In this document: positions 51,306-61,047 of the stretch, piece after piece
Layout: every line of letters begins with the position of its first letter
Numbering within the stretch: the stretch's first letter is position 1
Origin: Brevibacterium siliguriense
GTDB taxonomy: Bacteria > Actinomycetota > Actinomycetes > Actinomycetales > Brevibacteriaceae
Assembly: GCF_900105315.1 (NCBI RefSeq)
Contig: NZ_LT629766.1
Location: 1,984,001-2,048,000 of the forward strand
Length of the DNA stretch: 64,000 nt
Direction of reading: 5' to 3'
Made by a program: the position numbers and the translations under genes
Notes under the pieces: model-generated
What the model saw: only the letters and a program-made list of their open reading frames with translations
Databases searched by the model: none
What the model was told of the DNA's origin: nothing

Positions 51306-52343
51306 ATGGCTACTGTCTTCGAACAGGCTCTCGACCTCGGCGAGCCCAAACGCCTCCTCATCTTCGGCGCCATCGCTGAATCCGGCAGCATCGGCGCCGC
51401 CGCGCGCGTCCTCGGCTGGTCCCAGCCGGCACTGTCCCAACACATGACTGCGCTCGAGAAGGACCTCGGCGTCACCCTCTTCGACCGCACTCCACGCGGC
51501 ATCCGGCTCACCACCGCCGGCCAACTCGCCCGCATCCGAGCCAACGAGGTGGCCGCCTCGGTGACGGGATTGCGCAGCGACCTCGCGAAAGCATTCGGCC
51601 TCGGCGGACGCAATGTTCGCCTTGCCGGTTTCCCCAGCTTCGTCATCGGCCCACTGGCCGCAGCACTCGGCCGGCTCGAGGCAAACGCCGGCACAAGTAC
51701 GGACTCACCGCTTCACCACTCCTACGAAGTCTCCGAGGCCGAACCGCCCGAAGCGCTTCGCCTGCTCGACGACGGTGCCATCGACATCGCGTTCCTCTTC
51801 CATCACGAAGACGAAGCCCCGCCCGAGCTCCCCGGACACACGACCGTCGACCTCGGCGCCGACCACCTCGACCTGCTCGTCCCCGAACGCTGGAACCGTG
51901 CCGGGCAGATCCAACACCTCAACGACGTCGCCGAACTGCCGTGGATCATGGGATGCGTGCGCTGCCGGTCCACCGCCGAACGCCTCTGCCGCACCGCCGG
52001 CTTTGAACCTCGGACCCGCCACATCACGGACAACCCCGGAGCCATCCAATCACTCGTGGCCAACGGACTCGGCGTCGCACTGCTGCCCCGCAGCGCCCGC
52101 CGCTACTCCCAAATCGCGGGCATCGACCCCATCGCCCTGGAAGAGGCCGGCGCCCGTCGAGTCTCCGCGCTGATCCCCGACGGTCTGGCAGACGCCTCCG
52201 AGGTGGTCGATCTCATCGATGCGCTGCGAGCCGCCGATATCGCCGTCGGTGGGACAGGCGCGCCAACCGGCGCCGATGCAGCAGAAGTCGCTAGCGGTGC
52301 AACCGCCGCCGGCACCTCGGCCGACGGTTACAGTGACTCCTGA
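51306..52343 (+). CDS. LysR family transcriptional regulator
   Basis: A 345-residue regulator with HTH residues about 15-75 (SIGAAARVLGWSQPALSQHM) and a substrate-binding domain from about 95. A 30-residue Ala/Gly-rich tail follows. TAAGCT ends six bases before the ATG (leaderless). It overlaps dctQ by one base, an unusual case of a LysR gene cotranscribed with its likely target. Ligand probably the solute of the TRAP system. Confidence 0.88.
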   Translation: MATVFEQALDLGEPKRLLIFGAIAESGSIGAAARVLGWSQPALSQHMTALEKDLGVTLFDRTPRGIRLTTAGQLARIRANEVAASVTGLRSDLAKAFGLGGRNVRLAGFPSFVIGPLAAALGRLEANAGTSTDSPLHHSYEVSEAEPPEALRLLDDGAIDIAFLFHHEDEAPPELPGHTTVDLGADHLDLLVPERWNRAGQIQHLNDVAELPWIMGCVRCRSTAERLCRTAGFEPRTRHITDNPGAIQSLVANGLGVALLPRSARRYSQIAGIDPIALEEAGARRVSALIPDGLADASEVVDLIDALRAADIAVGGTGAPTGADAAEVASGATAAGTSADGYSDS

Positions 52344-52834
52344 TGAGCACGTTCACCAGAGTCCTCGACCGGTGGCTGACGGTCACCACGGCCGCGGCGA
52401 TCATCGTGATGATGCTCCACATCGTCACCCATGCCTTGGCCCGGTCGATCTTCCACGCCCCGATCTACGGCACCAATGAGATCGTCGAATACTGGTACCT
52501 GCCCATCGTGGCTCTCCTCGGCATTCCCGCCGCCCAGCTGCAGAAGGAACACATCACCGTCACCATGGCCATCGAGCGGGTAAAACCCGCCACCGCTGCG
52601 GTATTCACGCTCCTCGCGTGCCTCCTCGGCGCACTCGTGTCAATCGCCTTCGCCTGGTTGGGGCTGAGCAAGGCACTGGAAAACACGAGCATCGGATCGA
52701 CCGCCGATGTCTCCGATGTCATCACGTGGCCGGTGTACTACCTCGTGCCGGTCGTGTTCATCCTCCTCGCTGTGCTGTACATCCTCGACGTCGTCGCGAT
52801 TCTCCGCCGCACCGAGGCAGGGGAGGAGAAGTGA
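52343..52834 (+). CDS. dctQ: TRAP transporter small permease
   Basis: A 163-residue four-helix membrane subunit (DctQ family) with the typical TNEIVEYWYLPIVALLGIPA segment. It pairs with DctM to form the sodium-driven permease. It overlaps lysR by one base and dctM by four. Confidence 0.88.
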   Translation: MSTFTRVLDRWLTVTTAAAIIVMMLHIVTHALARSIFHAPIYGTNEIVEYWYLPIVALLGIPAAQLQKEHITVTMAIERVKPATAAVFTLLACLLGALVSIAFAWLGLSKALENTSIGSTADVSDVITWPVYYLVPVVFILLAVLYILDVVAILRRTEAGEEK

Positions 52835-54423
52835 ACGCGAACACCGACCTCACCGGTGCACCCCTGCCGCCAGACGACGCGAACAGCGCGAACGTCACCA
52901 GTACCCAACGCCCGAACTCCACCGCGCTCTTCCCGACAGGTTCCCGTCGCGAACGCCCCGGCGCCCTGGCACTGAGTATCGGGTTCGGACTCGTCGCTGT
53001 CTGCCTCATCGGCCTCTTCACCAGCCCAACTGCTGCCATCGGTGGAGCCTGGTGCATCGGCATGATGCTCGTCCTCCTCTTCCTGTCCGTCCCGGTGGCC
53101 ATCGCCCTGACCGTGCCCTCGATCATCGGCGTCTACGCCGTATCCGGCATCCCGGCGACGATGAACATCCTCTCCACCGCCCCATTCAGTGCCGTCTCGG
53201 ACTGGTCGATGAGCGTGCTGCCCATGTTCATCTTCATGGGCATGCTGCTCACCCAATCCGGACTCTCCGGCAAGATCTACCGCGTCGCCGACCACTGGTT
53301 CTCCTGGCTGCCCGGCGGCATCGGCATCGGCACCACCTTCGCCGGAGCCGGCCTGTCGGCAGTGACCGGGTCGACCATCGGGATGACCTACGCCCTAGGC
53401 CGTGCCGGCATCCCCGAGATGCTCAAGGCCGGCTACGACCGCCGCATGGCCGTCGGCACCATCATGGTCTCCGGCATGACGGGCAACCTCATCCCGCCCT
53501 CGATCCTCATGGTCGTCTACGCCGGCATCGCCTCCGTCCCGGTTGGTCCCGCACTCATGGCCGGAGCCGTCCCCGGCATCCTGCTCGCCGTGTGCTTCGC
53601 CGCCTTCATCTTTGCCATCGGCGTCATCGTCCCGAAACTCGTCGGTCGCGGCCAGAGCGCCCAGAACTCAACGAACACTACAGACACCACTCGCCCCACG
53701 ACGACCTGGCGCGACCGCTTCACCTCGCTGACCGGCATCTGGGGTTTCGCCGTCATCCTCGTCGTACTCTTCGGCGGCATGTTCTCAGGCATCTTCACTC
53801 CCACCGAGGCCGGAGCCGCCGCCGCGCTCTGCTCACTCCTGCTGTGTCTGTGGGAGAAACGAGGGGAACAACCGTGGCGGAAGGTCGCGGGATCGGCCAT
53901 GGATACGGTGGCGGCCACCTCGGCGATCTTCTTCATCATGATCGGCGCGACCATGCTCACCAGCCTGCTCGCCATCACCGGACTCGCCCCCATCCTCACC
54001 GGCCTCATCACGGACCTCGGGCTGTCGCGGATCGGATTCCTGCTCGTCCTCATCGTCCTCTACACCGTCATGGGCATGTTCTTCGACACCCTGTCGATGA
54101 TGCTGCTGACCATCCCGATCCTCCTGCCCACCCTCGAGACGATGGGTGTGAGCCCGCTGTGGTTCGGAGTCTTCGTCGTCCTCCTCGGCGAGTTCGCCAT
54201 GGTCACCCCGCCGGTCGGCATCATCCCTTACATCGTCCACTCGATCGCGAAGAACCCCGAGGTCAACCTCGGTGCCACGGTCACGCTGCGCGACATCTTC
54301 ATCTCCCTGCTGTGGTTCCTGCCCGTCGGTGTCATCTTCCTCATCCTCATGGTCGCCGTGCCCGGAATGACCGAATGGCTGCCCGACCTCATCAGCCGCA
54401 CCAGCGGGGGAATGTCCGGATAA
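52831..54423 (+). CDS. dctM: TRAP transporter large permease
   Basis: A 530-residue permease with about 12 membrane segments; DctM signatures include VTGSTIGMTYALGRAGIPEM, GNLIPPSILMVVYAGIASVP, FTPTEAGAAAALCSLLL and FAMVTPPVGIIPYIV. The GTG at 52831 overlaps the dctQ stop. A hydrophilic extension of about 45 residues precedes the first helix, longer than in most family members. Confidence 0.92.
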   Translation: MNANTDLTGAPLPPDDANSANVTSTQRPNSTALFPTGSRRERPGALALSIGFGLVAVCLIGLFTSPTAAIGGAWCIGMMLVLLFLSVPVAIALTVPSIIGVYAVSGIPATMNILSTAPFSAVSDWSMSVLPMFIFMGMLLTQSGLSGKIYRVADHWFSWLPGGIGIGTTFAGAGLSAVTGSTIGMTYALGRAGIPEMLKAGYDRRMAVGTIMVSGMTGNLIPPSILMVVYAGIASVPVGPALMAGAVPGILLAVCFAAFIFAIGVIVPKLVGRGQSAQNSTNTTDTTRPTTTWRDRFTSLTGIWGFAVILVVLFGGMFSGIFTPTEAGAAAALCSLLLCLWEKRGEQPWRKVAGSAMDTVAATSAIFFIMIGATMLTSLLAITGLAPILTGLITDLGLSRIGFLLVLIVLYTVMGMFFDTLSMMLLTIPILLPTLETMGVSPLWFGVFVVLLGEFAMVTPPVGIIPYIVHSIAKNPEVNLGATVTLRDIFISLLWFLPVGVIFLILMVAVPGMTEWLPDLISRTSGGMSG

Positions 54424-54463
54424 CCCTCGCCGAGGTGGCCCTGCCCATCCGTGCACCGTGACG

Positions 54464-54480
54464 TTCGGGTGGCTCCCGAA
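54464..54480 (+). terminator. Small hairpin between dctM and dctP
   Basis: TTCGGG (54464-54469) and CCCGAA (54475-54480) with a 5-nt loop. It could reduce readthrough or stabilise the upstream message; dctP starts 84 bases later with its own ribosome site. Confidence 0.35.
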
Positions 54481-54564
54481 GGGTGTGAGCGGACTCATGG
54501 TTAGGGTCACCTCATTCAGGCATATGATTGGAGGGAATTTTCAGCCTTCGCTCAAAGGAGTCCC

Positions 54565-55842
54565 ATGAAGCGCTTCCGCTCGGCAGCTCGCCCCGCCCAG
54601 GCCATCGCGGCGGTCGCATCGCTGGCACTGTTGGCCGGATGCGCCGGATCCGTCGGCGGCGACGGCTCGGGTTCCGGTGACTCAGCGGGGGAGGGCTTCG
54701 CCTATGACGCTTCCCAGGACGAGATCGATGAGGCTCTGGCTGATCTTGACCCGGTGACGTTGAAGTTCCAGCCGTCGGCGATGTCAGAGAAGTCGATCCT
54801 CGCGCCCAACGGACTCGACGTGAAGAAGGCCATCGAGGAGCGTTCGGGCGGCAAAATCAAGGTCGACATCGTGTGGGGTCAGGCGATCGCCAGCTACGCC
54901 GATGTCGATGACGCTCTGGCCGATGGACGCGTCGACCTCGCGTTCACTCTGCCGTCGTACACCCCGGCCGAGTACCCGGCCTTCGACGCGATCGGCACGG
55001 CCATGTCGACGTTGCCGTCCTCGCCCGTGGCCAGTGACTTGGCGGCGAACGCGGCCGGTGTGCAGGCAGCGTGGGAGACACCCGAGGTGCTTGAGGAGTT
55101 CGAGAAGAAGAACCTCGTCCCGCTCATTCCGATGCTCGCCGCCGGTGGGTATTCGACGATGTGCTCGAAGCCGATGACCTCGCTCGATGACTGGAAGGGC
55201 AAGCAGGTGCGTGTCGGTTCGGCCGCCGCGGGCAAGCAGGTGACCGATCTGGGTGCGACTCCGGTGTCGCTGTCGTTCCCGGAGACCTATGCGGCGTTGC
55301 AGCGCGGAACTGTCGACTGCGATCTCGGTCAGTTGGCTCCGAACGTGGAGGCCGGCACCTTCGATGTCGCCCCGAACATCGGTGTGGCTTCGGACGCGGG
55401 CATTGCGCGATCGGCGGGTGCGATCACGGCGGGCAAGAAGTATTCGGAGCTGCCGGTGGCCTATCAGCAGGTCATCTTCGACTCGATGTCGACGACGTTC
55501 TCCACGATGATGGAGGTCGTCATCGGTGCGAAGGCGCAGGCCGTCGAGCAGGCGAAGGACAACGACGGTTCGGTCAAGCCTTTCGACGATGACGTGCAGA
55601 AGCAGATGGCGAAGTATGCGAAGACTCTGTCGGACAAGACTGCCGAAAAGGCTGGCGTCCCCGATGCGCCGAAGACGCTGGGCACCGCTGGAACCGAATG
55701 GGCGAAGTCCGTGTCCGAGCTGGGCTACGACGACAAGGGCGACTTCGCCTCACTCGATGAGTGGTACCCGGAGGACGCAAAGTACGACAAGCTCGGCGAC
55801 GAGCTGTTCGAGAAGGTCATGTCCGAGCATCGGCCGGAGTGA
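54565..55842 (+). CDS. dctP: TRAP transporter solute-binding lipoprotein
   Basis: A 425-residue binding protein with a lipoprotein signal ending LLAGCAGS, then a Gly/Ser linker and a DctP domain (about residues 65-400). The substrate arginine region (VRVGSAAAGKQVTDLGATPV) is present; TRAP ligands are usually carboxylates. The gene follows dctQM by 141 bases. The nearby racemase and LysR suggest an organic or amino acid as ligand. Confidence 0.85.
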   Translation: MKRFRSAARPAQAIAAVASLALLAGCAGSVGGDGSGSGDSAGEGFAYDASQDEIDEALADLDPVTLKFQPSAMSEKSILAPNGLDVKKAIEERSGGKIKVDIVWGQAIASYADVDDALADGRVDLAFTLPSYTPAEYPAFDAIGTAMSTLPSSPVASDLAANAAGVQAAWETPEVLEEFEKKNLVPLIPMLAAGGYSTMCSKPMTSLDDWKGKQVRVGSAAAGKQVTDLGATPVSLSFPETYAALQRGTVDCDLGQLAPNVEAGTFDVAPNIGVASDAGIARSAGAITAGKKYSELPVAYQQVIFDSMSTTFSTMMEVVIGAKAQAVEQAKDNDGSVKPFDDDVQKQMAKYAKTLSDKTAEKAGVPDAPKTLGTAGTEWAKSVSELGYDDKGDFASLDEWYPEDAKYDKLGDELFEKVMSEHRPE

Positions 55843-55897
55843 TCGCGAGAGGTTAGAGTTCGACTGACCGGGCCTCAAGATTGAGCTGGGTACAGCA

Positions 55898-55938
55898 GCG
55901 CCCCTCGACCATAACTACGCAATTTGGTCGAGGGGCGC
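55898..55938. terminator. Bidirectional terminator between dctP and the low-GC cassette
   Basis: A perfect 14-bp stem (55898-55911 with 55925-55938) and 13-nt loop between two convergent genes. Confidence 0.85.
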
Positions 55939-55947
55939 GAATAGATG

Positions 55948-56148
55948 TTACGAAAGTACATCCTGCTTTACGAAGCTATTCCTTGCTATGTACAAGCAGA
56001 GTTCGTTAACCCCAATCAGAAAAATTCCAGATGCGAACGACACTGCTCCAGCTACCGTTATTTCGGTAACGAAGAGGAGCACGCCCACAATTAAGAGCGG
56101 ATAACTGATCCCGGTGAGCAGAACTGATCGACGAGCAGTCTCATTCAC
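55948..56148 (-). CDS. Small membrane protein of unknown function
   Basis: A 66-residue protein with two hydrophobic segments (about 12-30 and 33-55). It starts two bases after the stop of the secreted-protein gene, so both are in one operon. No family recognised. Low-GC composition. Confidence 0.6.
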   Translation of the reverse strand: MNETARRSVLLTGISYPLLIVGVLLFVTEITVAGAVSFASGIFLIGVNELCLYIARNSFVKQDVLS

Positions 56149-56150
56149 TC

Positions 56151-56810
56151 TTACTGGTCTCCTACCTGAATCGTGTACTTGGTGTTCTTGTAGTTCACAA
56201 CTCCAGTGACTTGCTGCTTCACGTGGACGATCGCTCCTTTGAATGAAATCCCACTGTTGACATTATTGATACAGGTCTTCTTACCTGGCTTCTTTTTAGT
56301 GTGTTTGACTGTCACAGTCTTATTGGTGGCGCCGCCACTGATCGAGCTGCCGCTACCAATCGTGCCAGAAATCTTGGCGCCAGTCACAGTGAATTTGTCC
56401 GTCAAGCTGACGGAGCTGGCCTTTGCTGGCAGCGAAAGGCAGAGTTGCGACTCGCCGTCAAATTGCACCTTCGTCGGCAATTTGGATTTGTTGAGTACCA
56501 CTCCAGTCGAAAATCCGACCCGAGCAGAACCTTTCCCGACTCGTTTCTTCTTCGAACCACTAAAGACAGTGCCCTTCCCTGAATAAGCTTCAAGCTGAGG
56601 TATCGCACCTTCAGATTCGGAAGCGTTGTCGAAATCGAGCGAATAGTTCTGTTCATCGGCTGGATTGACCAGCTGCTGGTCGAACTCAGCATCTGTGTTT
56701 GAGCTGGTTGCAACAGAAGCAGGTTCGGCATCCGCGAGCGCAGGGGGAGCGGCAAGCATGAGGCTTGAAGCGACGACAGCGGCGGAGGTGGCCCAGAATC
56801 TGGTTCTCAA
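56151..56810 (-). CDS. Secreted basic protein of unknown function
   Basis: A 219-residue protein with a Sec signal peptide (cleavage after PPALA, about residue 26). An acidic stretch (about 30-75) is followed by a Lys/Gly/Ser/Thr-rich, probably beta-sheet domain (GKGTVFSGSKKKRVGKGSAR; VKHTKKKPGKK) with two cysteines that could form a disulphide. Composition is far lower in GC than flanking genes. It forms a two-gene cassette with the small membrane protein downstream. I cannot assign a family; an exported structural or envelope protein is a guess. Confidence 0.6.
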   Translation of the reverse strand: MRTRFWATSAAVVASSLMLAAPPALADAEPASVATSSNTDAEFDQQLVNPADEQNYSLDFDNASESEGAIPQLEAYSGKGTVFSGSKKKRVGKGSARVGFSTGVVLNKSKLPTKVQFDGESQLCLSLPAKASSVSLTDKFTVTGAKISGTIGSGSSISGGATNKTVTVKHTKKKPGKKTCINNVNSGISFKGAIVHVKQQVTGVVNYKNTKYTIQVGDQ

Positions 56811-57152
56811 TTGGTTGGCTTTCTAAGTCGGAAACCATTTGCGGTGTCCTACGTCTGACCAGGGACAACTTAACCGCACCTGGCCGGGCGAAGACTTCCC
56901 AACACTATCTGGGCCATTGGGCAAGGCGCCTACCCCAAAAGTATGAAGTTTCGAGATTTTCTGCTTGGAGATCCACAGCTGGGCTAGGGCGCCATGCCGA
57001 ACGCTGATGTCGAAGACGACTTTCAGGAACGGAGCGTCCGCAGTGTGAAGCTAGATCTATTAGGCTGGTGGCGGCGCGGGATTGAAGCGCACCGAACTTG
57101 GCCAACCGTGTCCGATGAGGGCGCGGGCCCCACACGACGGAAGGGCTGACGG
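56811..57152. other. Intergenic region, 342 bases, no gene seen
   Basis: This stretch separates the divergent secreted-protein and ABC1 kinase genes and must hold both promoters. I see no convincing reading frame, palindrome or RNA gene. Confidence 0.5.
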
Positions 57153-59168
57153 GTGACGATCCTCTACACCATCGGACTGGGCGTCCTCAGCGCGCTCATC
57201 GTCGGATTCCTCGTCCGGCGGATGATGCTCACCGGCACCGGAGCCGCCCGCAACACCATCGTCTCCCTTATCATGGGCCTCTCGATCTGGCCCATCACCC
57301 TCCAGGCGTACAAGCTCCTCGGCATCTCCGAATCCGACCAGTACCCGAACCTGTCGATGAGCTTCCCCGCCATCATGGTCTTCCTGCTGCTCTTCGCCTG
57401 GTTCATCGTCATCCAGATGTTCGTCCTCCTCGCAATCGAGCTCATCATGCCCTCGGGCACGCTGAGCTCACTCATCCGCAACGCACCGAAAATCCCCACC
57501 TGGTACCGCCGCGTCAACCGCCTGGCCCAGATTCAGAAGATCCTCATCAAATTCGGCCTCTCCCGCTACCTCCGACCCCGAATCCCGACCCTGCGCGTCT
57601 CCCTCCGAGAGATCGCAGCCACCACCCGTGACGCGCTGGCCGCCTCGGGAGTCACGTTCATCAAGCTCGGCCAGTTCATCGCCACCCGCGGCGACATGAT
57701 CCCGCACGAATTCGTCGAGGAGTTCTCCACCCTCCAGGCCGGGGTCAAGCCCGTCCCCTTCACCGAGGTGAAAGACCAGCTCGAGACCGAATGGGGCCGC
57801 CCTGTCGCCGAGGTGTTCGCCGAGTTCGATGAGAGACCGTTCGCCGGCGCCTCCGTCGCCCAGGTCCACCGCGCCGTGACCTGGGAAGGCCGCGTGGTCG
57901 CAGTGAAAGTGCAGCGGCCGAAGATCCGCAAACAGGTACGCGCCGACTGCGATATCGTCCTCACCCTGGCCGACCGCCTCGACCGCACCACCGACTGGGC
58001 GAAGAGGATCGGCATCGCGAAGCTCGCCCGCAGCTTCGTCGATTCCCTGCAGGGCGAGCTCGACTACCGTGGGGAGCTCACGCATATCGAAGCACTCCGC
58101 CTCGCCGATGAGTCCGGCCGGTCGACGACGCAGACCGACTCCGTCGTCCATATCCCTCACGTGTACAAGGAGCTCTCCGGCGAGTTCGTCATCGTTATGG
58201 ACTTCGTTGAAGGCTCCCCTCTGTCCCACGCCGCCGAGGTGGTCGACCACCTCTCCGAGATCGCACGCAGAGAGATCGCCCAGGATCTCTTCCTCATGGT
58301 CGTCCGCCAGGTGCTCGGGAAGGGCATCTTCCACGCCGACCTTCACCCCGGAAACATCGTCGTCTCTAACGCGGGCCGGGCTGGCCTCGTCGACTTCGGC
58401 GCCGTCGGGCGCATCGACAAACGCGACCGCAGGGCTATCGCATTGCTGCTCATGGCCTTCGACTCGCAGAACTCTCAGGCGGCAACGGCCGCGATACTCG
58501 AGCTGCTCGGTACGCCGAGCGAGGTGAATCTGCGGGAGCTGCAGCGTGAGATCGGGCAGATCATGCTCAAGTATGGAGACGGCGCTCCGGGCTCGACGTC
58601 GGCGGCATTGTTCGGCGAACTCATCGACTTCGTCGTCGACTTCGGGTTCCCCATGCCGGCCTCAGTGGCGACTGCCTTCCGCGCTATCAGCACCCTCGAG
58701 GGATCGATCACTCGCCTCGTGCCGGAACTCAATCTGCTGGCATTGGTCACGCAGAACGGGAAGCAACTTCTGCGTGAGGTCGGGGGACTGGGAGTCGACC
58801 GACACGAGATGACGCTCTACGCGGCGGCGACTGCACCACAGATCGCCGAACTGCCTGGACAGATCTCGCGTATCGCCGGTCACCTGCAGGACGGGACTCT
58901 CGACGTCGGAACGAGCGGGCTGAATATTGCGACTATCAAGAATCTGCTTGTCTCCACAGTCGAACAATTCATCCAGGTGATCGTCTCGACTGCACTCATC
59001 CTCGGCGGAGTGATCCTCATGGCCGCGGACTTTGGGCCGCCATTGGCACCCGAACTCAAGTTGTTCACGTATTTCGGAGCCTGGGTGCTGCTCGCGGGGA
59101 GTGTGCTCGCTGCGCTCGTGCTCGCGCCCGCATTGCGGCAGCGGATGATGTGGGAAGGACTCGGCTAG
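57153..59168 (+). CDS. ABC1/UbiB (AarF) family kinase-like protein
   Basis: A 671-residue protein with three N-terminal membrane helices, the ABC1 kinase-like domain and two C-terminal helices. Family signatures are the KxGQ motif in VTFIKLGQFIATRGDMIP, an Ala-rich nucleotide loop FAGASVAQVHRAV, VAVKVQRP, GIFHADLHPGNIVV and LVDFGAVGR. Relatives support quinone or isoprenoid-lipid metabolism; partner unknown. The GTG start at 57153 has a weak ribosome site. Confidence 0.88.
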   Translation: MTILYTIGLGVLSALIVGFLVRRMMLTGTGAARNTIVSLIMGLSIWPITLQAYKLLGISESDQYPNLSMSFPAIMVFLLLFAWFIVIQMFVLLAIELIMPSGTLSSLIRNAPKIPTWYRRVNRLAQIQKILIKFGLSRYLRPRIPTLRVSLREIAATTRDALAASGVTFIKLGQFIATRGDMIPHEFVEEFSTLQAGVKPVPFTEVKDQLETEWGRPVAEVFAEFDERPFAGASVAQVHRAVTWEGRVVAVKVQRPKIRKQVRADCDIVLTLADRLDRTTDWAKRIGIAKLARSFVDSLQGELDYRGELTHIEALRLADESGRSTTQTDSVVHIPHVYKELSGEFVIVMDFVEGSPLSHAAEVVDHLSEIARREIAQDLFLMVVRQVLGKGIFHADLHPGNIVVSNAGRAGLVDFGAVGRIDKRDRRAIALLLMAFDSQNSQAATAAILELLGTPSEVNLRELQREIGQIMLKYGDGAPGSTSAALFGELIDFVVDFGFPMPASVATAFRAISTLEGSITRLVPELNLLALVTQNGKQLLREVGGLGVDRHEMTLYAAATAPQIAELPGQISRIAGHLQDGTLDVGTSGLNIATIKNLLVSTVEQFIQVIVSTALILGGVILMAADFGPPLAPELKLFTYFGAWVLLAGSVLAALVLAPALRQRMMWEGLG

Positions 59169-59565
59169 CTTCATTGCGCAGATTGCAGACGATGAGGTTT
59201 TCCGCGCTCAACTTACACACGGCAGCCTTCTGTCGAACTCTGCGAACTGGTCGACCAGCAATCGCCTGACCCTTATGCGAATTGCATCGAAGGATACTCC
59301 AATCGGCGTGAGCGCCGGTCACCGTGCTGTGTTAATTGAGTAGGACTGTGTTTCTGGACGTGGCATGCGCACGTTCGTCGCTGCCGAAAGCGATCCCCGT
59401 TGATTTCTTCCGCGGCATTCTGGCACAAATCTATTGTAATCAATTCTATAATTGATTATAGTTCACAGCACGCAACGCCAATCTGCAGACAAGATTTCCC
59501 CACGAAGAAGTGGGCGAAGTGGGCGCAGTGCCTGCTGCGGGGGAATCTGGACGAAAGGGTTCCGC
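59169..59565. other. Intergenic region before the MFS gene, 397 bases
   Basis: No supported gene. The interval becomes AT-rich near 59425-59465, where a palindromic operator sits. A regulator gene is not adjacent, so the repressor is encoded elsewhere. Confidence 0.5.
59437..59458. promoter_or_regulatory. Palindromic operator upstream of the MFS exporter
   Basis: TAATCAATT (59437-59445) and AATTGATTA (59450-59458) form a perfect 9-bp inverted repeat with 4 bases between, in an otherwise GC-rich genome. Size and symmetry suit a MarR or TetR dimer. Confidence 0.55.
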
Positions 59566-61044
59566 ATGTCAGTTCCGTCCCACAATGGCAGAGTCACGAA
59601 GTTCTGGCTCATCACCTGTGCTCTCATCGCTGCCGAAGTGGTCGCGATTCTCGAGACCACCATGTCCATTCAGCTCGTCTACGCTCCGGAGGGATTCTTC
59701 GACGTCCCGTTGTCCACGCTCACCTGGATCGTGACCGCCTATACGCTGGCCGCCGCGATCTTCGCAGGCATCGGAGCGCGCCTCGGTGACCAGTACGGTC
59801 GCCGCAAGATCCTCATCGGCGCTCTGGCTCTGGGTGCCGTCGGATCGCTGCTGTCGGCAGTCGCTCCCGTGTTCTGGGTGCTCGTCGTCGGGCGCGTCTT
59901 CCAGGGCGTCACCGGATGCGTACTGCCGCTGGCAATGGGCATCATCTCCGCCCGCTATCCGAAAGATCGCACCGGGACCGCGGTGACCCTGGTGTCATCT
60001 TCGGCGATCATCGCCGGAGCGTTCGGGATCCTCATCGCCGGTGCGCTGATCTCGGTCTTCTCATGGCATTCGATCTACGTCGTGACGACAGTGTCGGCTC
60101 TGGCCGTGGCGGCATTCGTCGCGGCAGTCGTGCCGCGCGACCGAGTGTCGGATCTGGCAGCGACGCGTCGCATCGACGTCCTCGGCGCTGTGCTCTTCGG
60201 TCTCGGGATCGGCTCTGCCCTGTATGCCGTCACGGCTTCCGCCGACCGCGGGTGGGCCGACTGGCAGGTGCTCGGCTTCGGCCTGGCCGGTCTCATCGTG
60301 CTGGCGATCTTCGTTCGTCACGAGTCCACGATCGCCCACCCGCTGTTCGAGATCCGCCTCCTGCGCGATTCGAAGGTGCGTGCTGCGATGATCCTCTCCG
60401 TCGTCCTCGGGTTCGGACCGCTGGGGATGTTCACCGTACTCTCGGCGACGATCTCGCGGCAGCCGAGTGCTGTCGACGGGACCAGCATCGGCGTGGGCAT
60501 CGGGCTGAGCCCCATGTCCTTCGGGCTCTGGACCGCGGCGTTCTCGGGGGTGGCATTCCTCCTCGCCGGGGCCATCGGCAGGATGACCACGAACTACGGG
60601 GCGAGGACGACACTGGTCACGGGCTCCGGGCTAGCAATCATCGGCGTCCTGCTCATTGCGGTCTTCCCGTCGAACACGCTCGTCGTCCTCACTGCGATCC
60701 TCGTGTTCACCGTCGGCAGCTCGTGCCTGTTCTCGGGCATTCCCGCGATGATCGTCGAGACCGTCGACGTCTCGGTGGTCAGCATCGCCGCAGCCATGGC
60801 GCAGGTTATCCGAAACACCTTCCAGTCCGTGGGCACCTCGGTCCTCGGCGTCGTCATGTCCATCGGCACCATCGCGATCGCCGGGCAGGGCTTCGTGTCG
60901 AACCCGGGCCTCTGGGCAGCGGCGCTGGTCATCGCTGGCGCCTCGGTGCTCTCGGCGGCATTGTCGCTGGCCGTGGGCAGCCGCCGTCGTCCGCGGCCGG
61001 CACTGGAGAAGTATGCGACGCAGAAGCAGAGCCTCGACCGCTGA
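59566..61044 (+). CDS. MFS transporter, DHA2 (14-TMS) drug-exporter type
   Basis: A 492-residue major facilitator with about 14 membrane helices; motif A is in GARLGDQYGRRKILIG and motif C-like Gly/Pro pattern in the fifth helix. It probably exports drugs or amphipathic acids using the proton gradient. The ATG at 59566 after AAAGGG is preferred to an in-frame start at 59452, which lies inside the operator. It converges on an SDR across a long palindrome. Confidence 0.85.
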   Translation: MSVPSHNGRVTKFWLITCALIAAEVVAILETTMSIQLVYAPEGFFDVPLSTLTWIVTAYTLAAAIFAGIGARLGDQYGRRKILIGALALGAVGSLLSAVAPVFWVLVVGRVFQGVTGCVLPLAMGIISARYPKDRTGTAVTLVSSSAIIAGAFGILIAGALISVFSWHSIYVVTTVSALAVAAFVAAVVPRDRVSDLAATRRIDVLGAVLFGLGIGSALYAVTASADRGWADWQVLGFGLAGLIVLAIFVRHESTIAHPLFEIRLLRDSKVRAAMILSVVLGFGPLGMFTVLSATISRQPSAVDGTSIGVGIGLSPMSFGLWTAAFSGVAFLLAGAIGRMTTNYGARTTLVTGSGLAIIGVLLIAVFPSNTLVVLTAILVFTVGSSCLFSGIPAMIVETVDVSVVSIAAAMAQVIRNTFQSVGTSVLGVVMSIGTIAIAGQGFVSNPGLWAAALVIAGASVLSAALSLAVGSRRRPRPALEKYATQKQSLDR

Positions 61045-61047
61045 GTG

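Noticed and set aside
52707-54461. 584-residue frame overlapping dctM
   Set aside because: Arg/His-rich translation of the wrong frame; the DctM frame has clear membrane segments.
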